A stretch of DNA of 60,000 bases from Apostichopus japonicus (lineage: Eukaryota; Echinodermata; Holothuroidea; Aspidochirotida; Stichopodidae): positions 19,543,418 to 19,603,417 of the forward strand of contig NC_092570.1 of the NCBI RefSeq assembly GCF_037975245.1, in the 5' to 3' direction. Below, in pieces: positions 35,091-46,700 of this stretch. A program made the position numbers and the translations under genes. A model generated the notes under the pieces. It ran no database searches, was not told the DNA's origin, and worked only from the letters and a program-made list of their open reading frames with translations. Within the stretch, counting starts at the first letter, position 1, and the number at the start of each line of letters is the position of its first letter.

Positions 35091-36700
35091 CCTTTCATTA
35101 CAATGACAGGCTATTTATTCACTCATTTGTGGTGAGAGGCAATTAAAAATATGGCTGCAGTTAGATAAAACCTGGGTATGGGAGGAGGTATGTGTGGGGA
35201 AGTGGGGGCGGAATGGAGGAAATTTTGGAGTGGGGAAACCTCAGTTTTTACAACAACATTTTAAAGTGTTAGTGTGTGATTAGTGAATTTCTAAGTTGGA
35301 ACTTGATGCATTTTCCACTGCCTTGGTATACAAGTATAGCTCATTGACATATTTATGAGGAATGAACCATTACTGCACAAATCATGCTTATAATATTCTA
35401 TGAGTTTCTTTTCATATACTGTTATAAAGATATAGATATAGTATTTTTTTTATGTCATCATTTTTTGTCTAAAAAATTGTTTCAAGAGATAAGATTTGCA
35501 ACAATGTGGGCATAGAGCTTGCTCAGCTGGTCTGTATCTCTCAAACTTTCTTTCTCGCATATGCAAGCTATAAATGAAGTAAGTAGATAAAATGTTTAAG
35601 ATTGTGACAGCTTATTCCGATTAAAATGTTTGCCTCTCTTGCCTGTATGATAAAAAAAGCCTAGGAAAGTTGTAAGTTTACAAAATGAGAGTAAAAAAAG
35701 TATTTTTGGATCTTCTGTGTCATATGGAAAAACTTCACCGGAGTTAAGAAATATTTTTGTATTTAACTGACCCGCTCTCAACTTGGTTATAACAACAATG
35801 TACTAACTTATTACAAGAACATAAGTTATAATAATAATATGATATAATAATCATCGGCCTGTAAATCAGTCATATTACGATGTTAAGCAGCCACATGTCC
35901 ATGAGAGATAAGCAGAATGGCTTATTACTTACACTTCATGTCAGCTGGCTATCATATTGACAGTGTTAAATCGTTTTTGGAATTTTTCAAAAAACTTAGG
36001 AAGACTGTTTCCGATGGGGAAAACTATGGATTTTTCCTGGATGAAAAAGTCATCTTTAGTCAGCCAGGGATTGAACTCATGACCTCCCACCTGCTTGGTC
36101 TCATTGCTTCTACTGCCCTCTATACGCTGGGCACTAGTACCGGTATAGTTATGTTAAGCAAAACTGTAAACCTTAGCTTGATGGAGTTCACATGTATGCA
36201 TCATGGAGCCATTAGTAATTTAGTACATAGTCATATTGTTGGCTTCAAAGAGTTTCAGCCAAACCTTCTTATACTAAGTTAATCTATTCCTAGGTTAAAA
36301 ATGTTATGATTGTTTGAAAAAAAAACAGATGCATTTTCTAGACAAACTTTGATGCTGTCCTTTTCGTCACCTCTCGTCACTTTGAATCACCTTGACGAAT
36401 CTGTGTAATATATACACATAGTTGGATTAGCCCTCTGGATTTAGAGGAGTCTTATCCGTTATTGTGTCTTTTGTACGTCTAGATATGGACCAATTGACAT
36501 ATTCTGTATACAGCTGTATGTAGACAGTAATACCAGCCAACAGTGTTTCAATAGTGTACAGACAATAATTGAAGGCCATCTTTAATGTACCGCCATCCCT
36601 CTGCCCTTCCGTACCTTTCCACCCCCCCCCCCCCCCGTGGTCGTAACACTTTAACAGACGCCAAAGTATCGTGGCGCTATAACATTCCTTCTTACTCCGT
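35091..36700. other. Intergenic sequence before the class C GPCR gene
   Basis: No supported gene. It contains a tRNA-like SINE remnant at about 36050-36150 and a C run near 36621-36636. The 121-codon open frame at 35917-36282 runs through the SINE remnant and resembles no protein I know. Confidence 0.55.
36050..36150 (-). mobile_element. tRNA-like SINE remnant
   Basis: On the minus strand a B-box-like GAGTTCAATCCC (complement of 36067-36078) is preceded by an A-box-like segment around 36112-36135. No matching acceptor stem is formed, so this is a SINE head rather than a tRNA gene. Confidence 0.5.
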
Positions 36701-36927
36701 GTTGTTAGAAGCTGTTACGACTTGCTTGCTGTAAGTGTCCACTAGCTTCAAGTAAAGTTGATAACACGATTAACATCGTTTCTCCTGGGAAAGAGAACAG
36801 CAGACAGTTATTTGCAGATCTGTGCAGCAGACAGCTAAATGCTGATAGCATACTATAACCTACTGTACTGTGTATTGAGTGTTTGTTGGTTTACAGTTTC
36901 ATGAACATAAGAAGCGCCATTTAAAGG
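36700..36927 (+). other. Possible non-coding first exon of the class C GPCR gene
   Basis: ATTTAAAGG is followed by a strong GTAAGT donor at 36928. A taggcctaac string follows at about 36999, as in the other putative first intron. The 5' border is unknown. The link to the exon at about 40069 is inference. Confidence 0.25.
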
Positions 36928-39900
36928 GTAAGTTTAATATCGTTTGATCATGAATTTTGTATTAAGAAAGGTGGAATTCGTGGCACGTGGATCCAGACTA
37001 GGCCTAACTACTGCAGAATTTAACCAGTGAAATTTAGCCTACTGTACGTATGTTGGCCTCAGCCATACACTAAAATTAAATTGTCAGATATAATGCGTAA
37101 CGCTCATGTCATCTGTTTGTCTGGCTGCTTGGCAAATAATATGAACGAGTGTCCTTATTCTCAGGCAGCTGGACAAAACATGGAATCCCTTGTCGAAGGC
37201 ACATGTTATAAGTTTAAGCCTTGTGATCACAAATATTACTAATACAACTGTCAACCTATGACAATTTTTCATACATACAGAAGGGGGGATAGTCGGAAGA
37301 ACTGTAATTTTGTAAAGGTCCTTGGAAATGACAAATCAAAGAAATTTGAGTGTATATAACTGTTTTCCATCCCACACTACTCATAACAACCTTCCTTTTG
37401 CTGATAACCTTTATGTAACAAGAGTTGATTCTCTGCTGTACTGTTGGATATCACAAATTCTAGTTGTTGATTTGAAATTTTGAACCTCCCACAACATACC
37501 AATTGTTGTACTGGATAGAATACTGTGAATTTCTTCCAGAGACTAGATGTTATTCACAGGATCTTTGAGGTAAGTATTCCAAGAAATGCCATGTGAACAT
37601 TGATTGTGGCCTACCTGCCATTTTGCGCTTCATCAACAAGCTTGAAAATTACATACTCTGAAATCTGGTTTGTGACGTAAATTTGGAAAAGAACACTTTG
37701 GTAATACATCGCTATGATTCGTTGGCTGCTGGGGGAAAAGAGCTACAACCTCATTTGCCAGAGGTCTAATCAGGCTTGATATTGGAGACCATGTAATTAT
37801 TCATGATTTCAAATGTTCTTTGTGGTCACTTCCGACCTTTAAATTTGTGGGACACTCTCCCGAACCATTTAGATCTTATACCCATTTCACAATGTATCTT
37901 TCTCCAAACTTTCATAACCTTGTAGCCTGCTACCAAGCATCTAAAATCAGTCTTTGCACCTCTGAATATGTATCCTTGTAGCCCCCCCCCCCCCCAAAAG
38001 ACCTTGAGCAAACAAATCTCTAAGAGTGACATTGAGTTAAAAGTAATGAGTATAATTAGTGGTAATATTAATATACTTTAAATAAGGAGAGCCATATATT
38101 GGTCACGGAAAAATCAACCACAAAATTTGACCTCTCAGTAGCAGATAATGATAATTCAACATTCATCACTCAGCTGGTCACTCTTTGGTGAACAATTTGT
38201 ATCCTGACCAATGTTTGGTTTTCAGTTTAAGTCATCCATTTTGAAAGTGGCAAACTTATGTATGTTTTCATTAGTTACCTTACAGTACTGAAAGAGAAAA
38301 AATATGTTCACAGTTGACCAATCAAATTTGCATGGAATTGCTGTGACAAATGGAATAATAGAATAACCTGGTCTAGCTGCAATTAACATATAAATGCTGC
38401 AACGAAGTGTGAATGAGTGGCTGGTTTAGTACTCCAATCACATAGGTTACTATAACTTAAATAATACAGTTGTTATGGAACAAATATGTAAAAAAGGAAC
38501 TGTTTTCCTTGATTAAATGAAATATTAAAATAGGTACATTTTTGCATCCTTTTAATTTATAGTATGTGTTAATAAGGTTTTCATCCGGTGGGTGACCTTG
38601 AAGGGAAATTTAGGTGCCTGAAACAAAATTTGGACATCACAGATAACCGGGCAACTGTTAAAATAAAGCCCTGATTTCTGCATGTCTGAAAACTGCTATC
38701 TACATGTTTGCCCGTTTGTAAAAACTAGGCTAATAAATTAATAAACAATATGCTATTTGATATCCGATAATGTACTGTTTCACCTTGAGACCTGGATTTT
38801 ACAATGCCAACAACATATAAAACTCCAGTAATTGTCTGGATGCTGAGTTGCCGTGCTGCACTGTAGGACTGTATTATACAATAGATCTTTGTATCTATGG
38901 CAACCATTGAAAGTGTAATTTACATTGGAGCCAAAATCGATTTATACATATAGTTAATTACGTTTCACATTATTTATGAAGTAAATTTAATTTTTTTTTC
39001 TTTGGAACCTATATATATCTCAATACAGTGTACAATATTTGGATACTGTGAAGGAGGGCTTTAGTATTATGGTTTGTAATATTATTGACAATATCTCTTT
39101 AACATTGGTGCAGTGACCTGGTTTGAAGGATAACATATAATTTTCTATTAGACATATAGATATATGTTGAATCACGTTTTGCATGACATCTCATGCAGAT
39201 TATTTACTTCATATATTAATACCCACAATAGGGCTCAAGCTACAAATAAATTTACCAGGTGACTGGAGGCCTAACCTTGGCCTTGGTGTCAAATTCCCAG
39301 TCTGTGGGAGGTTATTACAATCTTTGATGCAGAGAATAGGTTGCAAACTGCATGGGGACATCTTTCTCAGCTAAGACAGATTGTGTATAGATTGGCATAT
39401 ATACAGTACTGAAGCATTTTAAGATTAAAGTACTGTAGCTATTACAATGTTATAGCAATTGCTTATTATTGCCTTGCAAAGCAAGAAGGTGTACATAAAT
39501 GTCTGCTAAGCATTAAGTCAGTAGAACAGCAAGGTAAAACTGAACTAAATCCCATTTGTAACACTGCCACATTAAATGCATTCTGGTATTCATGTTTGTA
39601 TTTTCCACTCTCCTATGTTATCATTTTGTGTCAGTATTTGTTATTGTAATATTAACACAACATCGTTGCCTGGTTGAAGTAATACTTCCTGAACAATGTT
39701 AAATTCCCTATGTTGAGTACTTCCTTGTAATTACTTTAGCTGTCAAAAATCTATCATATGTTGAAGAAATGTTAAAATTTGCAAATTTAATGATACTTAA
39801 TTTAGGCTCAAGTTACTTTCAATCAAAATCATGAGTCCTTTGCACTTTGCATATAGTACTGTGGAGGTGAAACGTTCCCCTTGATGACACATAGCTTGTC

Positions 39901-40068
39901 AAAGTTGTCATAAGTTTCCATTTTGAATTAACTCTGCAACGATTTGTTGCGGTAACATACTGAGTATTTAAAGGAAAGGCTATGTACTTGGAGACATCTG
40001 TCATCAAGCATATTCTAAACATTTCATAAAATTGCTTCAGTTATAAGTTCTTGTTTTGTTTCAACCAG
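36928..40068 (+). other. Upstream region or first intron of the class C GPCR gene
   Basis: About 3.1 kb with no recognisable coding sequence. A C run lies near 37982-37995. It ends at an acceptor-like ttgtttcaaccag just before the coding exon. Confidence 0.4.
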
Positions 40069-40093
40069 CAGTGCTTCCTGATGACATAGGACA

Positions 40094-40759
40094 ATGGGTC
40101 ACGAAAGATGGCTAGACGGTATCAACAAGACAATTTGGCTCCGAGTGAATCTTGTTCTTCTTTTGCTGGTTTGCATTAATTTTAGCAGGGGAGTGTGTCA
40201 CACTGAAATAAAGCCACACTCGCACAATGAACACGATACAGGAGGTAGTCACAGCGATGTGTCATCGGATCAGGCTAGAAGCCAAAAGCATGCATTCAGT
40301 AGAAAACACAGGGAGGAACTTTTAGAAGCATTCAAATCAGACGATGTAAGAAAACTGAAGTACTCCCATTTAGGAAGTACATTAGAAGATTTTGGTGTCT
40401 CTGTTGATAAATTAGTAGAAATTTCGGAGAGAGTATATCTTAACGATTTAGCAAATTGCCAAGAGCAAAGTCGAAGAAAAAGGGACACTGAAATAGAAGA
40501 CAGAGCAGAGGATGATGGATTTGAAAATGACAAAGTTGCTTTTAGTTGGGGCCATTATGTTCTAGGGGGTCTCTTTGCTGTCTATCGTCAAGATCAAGAG
40601 GGCAAACCTTGCCAAAGTTTGTTTCGAGTTGCCGCAATGTGGTTGGAGAGTATGATATATGCTGTGAAGAAAATCAATAACGATACAGGCATACTGCCAA
40701 ACATTCATCTGGGATACGAAATACGAGATGACTGTTCGGATCACAATAAAGTATTACAG
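40094..40759 (+). CDS. Class C GPCR exon: signal peptide, basic-site propeptide-like segment and start of Venus flytrap
   Basis: The ATG at 40094 has an in-frame TGA 12 bases upstream, so it is the likely start. Residues 18-30 are a hydrophobic signal-peptide core (VNLVLLLLVCINF). Residues about 36-126 are hydrophilic, His-rich at first and then predicted helical, and end in SRRKR (126-130), a consensus proprotein-convertase site. The flytrap begins near residue 150 with FSWGHYVLGGLFAVY. Cys173 is in the position of the conserved first flytrap cysteine. It ends before gtatgt in phase 0. Confidence 0.88.
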
Positions 40760-43700
40760 GTATGTACTTTGAAGTATGCATTGTTTGTTCCTTTGATCTA
40801 GCCGGCAAACTCTGGAAAAAAAAACAAATGTTTCATTAGGTATGAAAGCATAGAGTGCTAAGAGTGTTAACAGAGCTTTCTACGAATAGAGCCCCTTGAT
40901 ATATCTGAATGGTGAGGATGTAAAAAGTCAGTGTGAGTGTGCTAGGTGGGGTTTGCGGAAGGGGTGTTGTGGGGGGGGGGGTGAACCATATTTGAAACAG
41001 GGGAGGATGAAGTGTAAGAAATGTTCTTGAAATGACTGTAGGTGAGATTCCATTCATAAACATAGAAAACAAATGAGGATGTGTAGAGTAATAAATATAC
41101 TTGGAAGTACAGCGTATTGGCTAAACATGTTAAACTTTCGTGCATATGTGTGCAGTCCGTACAAAGAGTTTTGAGAGAACTACTGAATCAATTATGACGC
41201 TATGCAATTCTAAAAGTTCATTGGTCAAGTACCGGCCCATTTTAGCTTCTTTATAGCATATTCTTTATTACTTTACCACAATTTTATCTTATCTATGGCA
41301 TGGGATTGTTCTGACACAAAAACTCATTCCAATATATTTCATTTCCTTGCATAACTTGTCTCAGCATAACTGCAGCACTCTTGTTCTATCATACAGTACA
41401 CTAGTTTTAGCACTGATTGCTCCTGGCTACTACAGTACTGTTAATATTTAAACCCGGTGTAAATCTTAGGATTTTCATGGTTTTAAACTAATTCCTACCA
41501 GTATCTATATGCACTCACAGTGCTGGAGTAGTACATCTAACCCACATCATATGTTAATGATATGTTTCGACATCAAGCAAAATGATGAGTATAATGGCAG
41601 TATGCCTACTGTACTAGCAGCTGGCTTCCTTTCCAACCGTTAGGTTAGACCAACTGTAGTTGCAACATCTTGGTAGGCTTACCCCTGCATGTAGACTACT
41701 TACTTGAGCTGTTATTTGTTAAAACATTTGACAAATGTATATTCTTCAAGAGACTACTACAGTATCATGAAGTACATCATTTTGTTTTTAAGATATTTGC
41801 TTTAATGAGCACAATATATCACAACCTTCTAAACACACCTATTCACGGTACAGGATAATCTCTGACACTGTTTTTGACTTTATGACTGAATTAAAATGAT
41901 CTCTATCTAGAGGTGAATTATGAGAACCTGTCTGTACTTGAAATGGTCTCAATGATCAAGCTTGGCCTGTTAGCATTATAGTGTTATTTCCTTCCTTATT
42001 TCAAGCCTCACCTGGTTACGATGGATACATCACATTGAACTTATATCCTTCCTCACTACTCTTTGCTTCCATTTAACTATTAAGTCTCTTTGGCAAATCA
42101 ATCCAGATTAAAGTACACTCATTTTAAATAATGAATGTCCACTCTGCAACAAACGGATGACTTAAAGGGAACCCTGTAAACTAAAAACAGAAATAAGAAG
42201 CACCCCTAATTTAATGGTCCTAAAATCCAATGTACACTATTTTTTCTCAGTTTATGTCAAACACAAAGTAAAGATTGTGAGTTATGAAAATGATCTCAAA
42301 ATTAATAAGTTATGAATATTTTGCTGACAGATATACAGTCCAAAACTATGAAAGACACGCTGAAAATATGAACATTTGAGTTTATAGATAGCTTTTGAAA
42401 CTCTGTGTCCATTTGAGCATACATGTAGTGCCAGCTTTTTGATATCGTATATAGTCCCTTTAATTGGTTGCTAAGTAAATCCTGGTGGACAGATATATTG
42501 TATCTCTCTCATAAGTGATTAGTCAGCTTTTTCTAGATGACAATATTGTTCGACTCTCAGCTTTCAGTGTGTACCGTCCATTGTAATGATTGAGATCCAT
42601 TATGTAACTGCTGTTCTGAGGGTGTTAGATACAGTACTGGCTATAGTAATCAATCAGTTGTCATGCGGAGCTGTGCGATTCCCATTTCGTTGTGGCATTT
42701 ATATGTTAATTGCAGGTAGACCAGGCTGTTCTATTATCCATTTGTCCTTGTGTGACATGGTGAGTTGGTGACTCCTCCATCAAAATTGTCAGAACAGTTT
42801 TGTGAACAAAACCAGAAGAATTGAATAAATAACAGATAAAATTTGAGGTGGTCCATTCATACTTTTGAAAAGTTGGCATGCAAAGCTTCAAGTTACAGTA
42901 ATCCACTGTATTAACTTTACCTTACTACTCTTATACTTGACTTACTCCAAACACCTTACATTTGATCTTAAGTTTTAAAAAGAATAAGGACAGCAATCTG
43001 GATTGGAAAATACAGTGTTATGGACAGTAAACTATGCAGGCTCTGAGGCACAACCACCTTTTTGTATTTGGATTGTGTGGGGGGGGAGGAGGCTAAGAAT
43101 TTAATTTATGTCTTCTAGTGAGAGGTCTAATGTCAGATTACTGCATCTCCTTTGAGAAATTAATTAACTGGTAATTAAATTAAGTAAAATGGAGGGTGTT
43201 TAGTTGCTATATTTCGTAGGTTTTGTAACAAAGTTTACATATTTTCAACTGTTTATGTTGTATGGCATATACTTGTGGTATTTATGTACTATACAATAGG
43301 AGCCCCCTTGATTTGTTTATTTGGAGGGGGGGGGGGTAAGTCCTTTCCAAAACAAGTAACATGGTAATTATGCCCTTGCCTAGGCTACTTTGGTTGACAT
43401 TTTTGGTGGAAAACTTAACTTTGACAAAAAATTCTAACCACAGACAACTTTTCATTGACTCTTCCGAATACCTTTTTTCAGTAATGCCACTAGTTGGTAA
43501 GACAAGCTTCTACTTTGTACAGTGGTTAGGATGAAATACAGTATGTATTCATGTAGATATTTACAACAAAAAGAGATAAATTCCAGAATATCTCAGATAT
43601 TTAAACATTGATTGGAAATTACACTGATCCCAAGTGTGTATCATATATATGCATAGGCGTAGGAGGCGGGGGGGCTGGGGGGGCTGCAGCCCCCCCACCA

Positions 43701-46700
43701 TATTTTTTTGGTGAAAATTCGGGCAATATGCTGAGAATTTTTCGGGCACCTACTGGAAGAAGAATAATTTGCAGTGTATTTTTCATTTTTTTTTGGTGAA
43801 AATTCGGCAATATGCTGAGAATTTTTCGGGCATCTACTGAAAGAAAAATAATTTGCAATGTGTTTTTCAATTTTTTGGTGAAAATTCGGGCAATATGCTG
43901 AGAATTTTTCGAGCACCTCCTGAAAGAAGAATAATTTGCAATGTGTTTTTCAAATTTTTTGGTGAAAATTTGGGCACTATGCTGAGAATTTTTCGGGCAC
44001 CTACCAGTGGCGGAGCGTCCATACAGTCAGAGAGGGCGGATGCCCCCCTGACGGACTCAAATGGACTGCTGGCGCCCTTTTCAGCTTTTTACCACTTTTT
44101 ACTTATTCGCGATTATTGACTTGTTTTATTGCGCTCTCAAATACCCATTGACATTTGTCACATTTTGTTGGTGTAATTTTCTGACAAATGGTGATGACAC
44201 CTATTTATTCTACAAATTAGCAAGGCCCGGAAAGGGTAGTTTCCGGCGATCTAGGGAGTATCTGGACTCAAAAAATTTCTGTTCGCTCCGCGCCAACCTG
44301 TGGTGGCGCTCCGCTTAGATAGTGTCGAAAGCGCCCCTACAGACCATTCTCTCCCCCCTGACCAATACCCCTAGCTCCGCCACTGACACCTACTGAAAGA
44401 AGAAGAACTTACAGTGTGTTTTTCAATGGTTAAACTTATATTATTATCATTATTGTTGTAACGACTTCCCCAATAATTATAACCAATATGGAAGGGAAAT
44501 AACACGGTAAATGATTGTTTGTTTTTGGCATGTGATGTAGGCCTAATAACCGAAGAATGCCTATATGATATGCACATTAACAGTTGGAATGCGCGCGGAG
44601 CGCGCGAAAAAAATTGGTTATATTTTTCGGGCAAGTCGTTACAGCCCCCCCAAATCAAATGAGGCTCCTACGCCTATGTATATATGTACGTGAATTTCAC
44701 AGACGGTATGGAACTTTGAAGAAATACAGAGTCCTGCGAATCCACTGACCCAGGAAGTTGTTAAGCTGAAGTGTAAAGAACGAAAGATGGATTGATTCTC
44801 TAAAAGACACTTCTGATGGAAATTCAATATCACTCTTTGTGCAAGAATGAAATCTCTTCCTTTACTTCCGGCTTATGAAACAGTACTTTTTGATATTCAG
44901 AAAGTACATGTATATTGCATTGCATTGATATCACATTGTGTTTAATGGAAAATCTCCACAGTCCTTGAGCAGTATCTGTGTTTAAGCTTATTGTCAGTTA
45001 CATGCATGATGCTCATGTCAGGAGGGGAGCCGTGGGAATTGGTGAGTTCCTCATGTGACCTGAAATGCTGTAATCACATCCTATTTTTTTATTGGGAGGT
45101 AGGGTAGGATAGGGTATGGGATAGGGTAGGGTGGTGTAGGGTGGGGTAGGGTATGGGGTAGGGTGGGATAGTGTGGGGGTTGTTGGAAGATTATTTAGGA
45201 GGTGAATAGCAGCTTCCTTATGATTAATATTGCAAGTGATCTTGCAAATTCAAATTGTTGAGCTCTGCAATGAAAAAAATGTTAGAAGGTCACAAGTTGT
45301 TAAAAATCTATCTTTTCACCCAAATGTTGAATGTTGCATATATTCACTTGGTTTCCTCCCTCACCTGTCTCCTCACAACATATGCACATACAGTGACCTG
45401 GTAACCTATAGATATACACTGATGCATGATAATGACCTATCACCTCCAGTACCTCCAGTACTGTACCTCCTCCTCATTCAAACACCCAAACTGTCTAGTT
45501 CTGTGCAATAAAAGGGTAATCCAGAGCCTTATATTTGAAGTGAATTTGTGCTCTTCTGAATACCATGCATAGCTCAAGATCTGTGACCAACCATTCATCA
45601 AAGTGGCTTGCATAAATTGACCTTGTAATTCGAAACCACTAAAATCATGAACTTGTTGGTGCCTCCCTTTTAAACTTAACATATTGAGCCATTCATTCCT
45701 CTTAACACACTTGTTTTTTTCCCTTCTTTTTTGCACTATTTATAAATGGGGACATTTTCTCACTTTTGATTCATGAAAATCTTAACAATTTACTGACTAA
45801 TATATATTGAAGTAATTGGACATACTGGTGTCAATATATCCATTTCATAAGTGTCGTCTTTATGCCATTCAAGAGTTGTTTTTAGTGCTTGATTTCATCA
45901 GGGAGTTGCTAACTCGCTCCCTGATTGAATATAAGTTGTGAACATAAGTTGTGAAACAGCCACTAACAAAATCACTCGATAACCAAGGCCAAATAGACCA
46001 AACACTTCATTACCAACTGTGTGTATTAGTAAACTCAAAGAGAGTTGAGCTGGCGTTAGTTTATGACTCATCCCATGTATATATTCATGCTTCGTCAATT
46101 AATCTGTGAATGTTAACAAATTGATACTGTTGACGCTAACTTCCTTTCTGAACACAACTCATTTGTTTACTCTCATGGCATCATTTCACAGGGCTGCCAT
46201 TGTTATTTGTAAAGTAAAGTTAGTATTACAGCAGAGCTTGTTTGATTCCAAGTACCGGTGGAACGCCCAGTGATTCACAATGCTGAAGGACAGCACTACG
46301 TAAGCAAGCCACGGTTTTAAATTTGTATTTTGTATAATTTGTATTTTAGATCCTCCTGCAAGCAGGAACTCCAACGAAGCCATCATTGGCTTATCAAAGC
46401 CGCAAGCTGACCGAAGTCAGTCTCTTACATTCATATTTAACGTCCATAATTATAAGTTGTCAATTGTCAACAACTCTGTAACTGGACGACAAACATTAAT
46501 CTCAGAGTGACTCGAACTGGGGACCCTATGATTGGAAGGCACCGGCGTTAACCACTGAACTAACACTCAGCTAAATGAATAGATATAAGGCTGTTAAACT
46601 TGCGGGTGCATGTACTGTAACTGATTTGGTTTCAAATTCTGCAGTATACTGCCAATTAATGTCTGTCATGATTGCTAGCATTTATAGTGTGTATTAACTG

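Larger units (their letters stand above)
43652..44678. mobile_element. hAT-like non-autonomous element with perfect 8-bp target duplication
   Basis: The left end CATAGGCGTAGGAG (43652 on) and the right end CTCCTACGCCTATG (ending 44678) are inverted repeats. Both are flanked by TATATATG (43644-43651 and 44679-44686), a perfect 8-bp target-site duplication typical of hAT transposition. Inside the left end is a GC palindrome around ggggctgcagcccc, then four copies of an 84-bp unit, then a nested second element. No transposase coding sequence is visible. Total span 1027 bases including the nested insertion. Confidence 0.88.

Noticed and set aside
35917-36282. A 121-codon plus-strand open frame
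   Set aside because: It runs through a tRNA-like SINE remnant, has no known similarity and lacks splice or promoter context.
43561-44119. Open frames of 80-90 codons on both strands with FGENSGNMLRIFRAP-type repeats
   Set aside because: They translate the 84-bp internal repeat of the hAT-like element and have no independent support.
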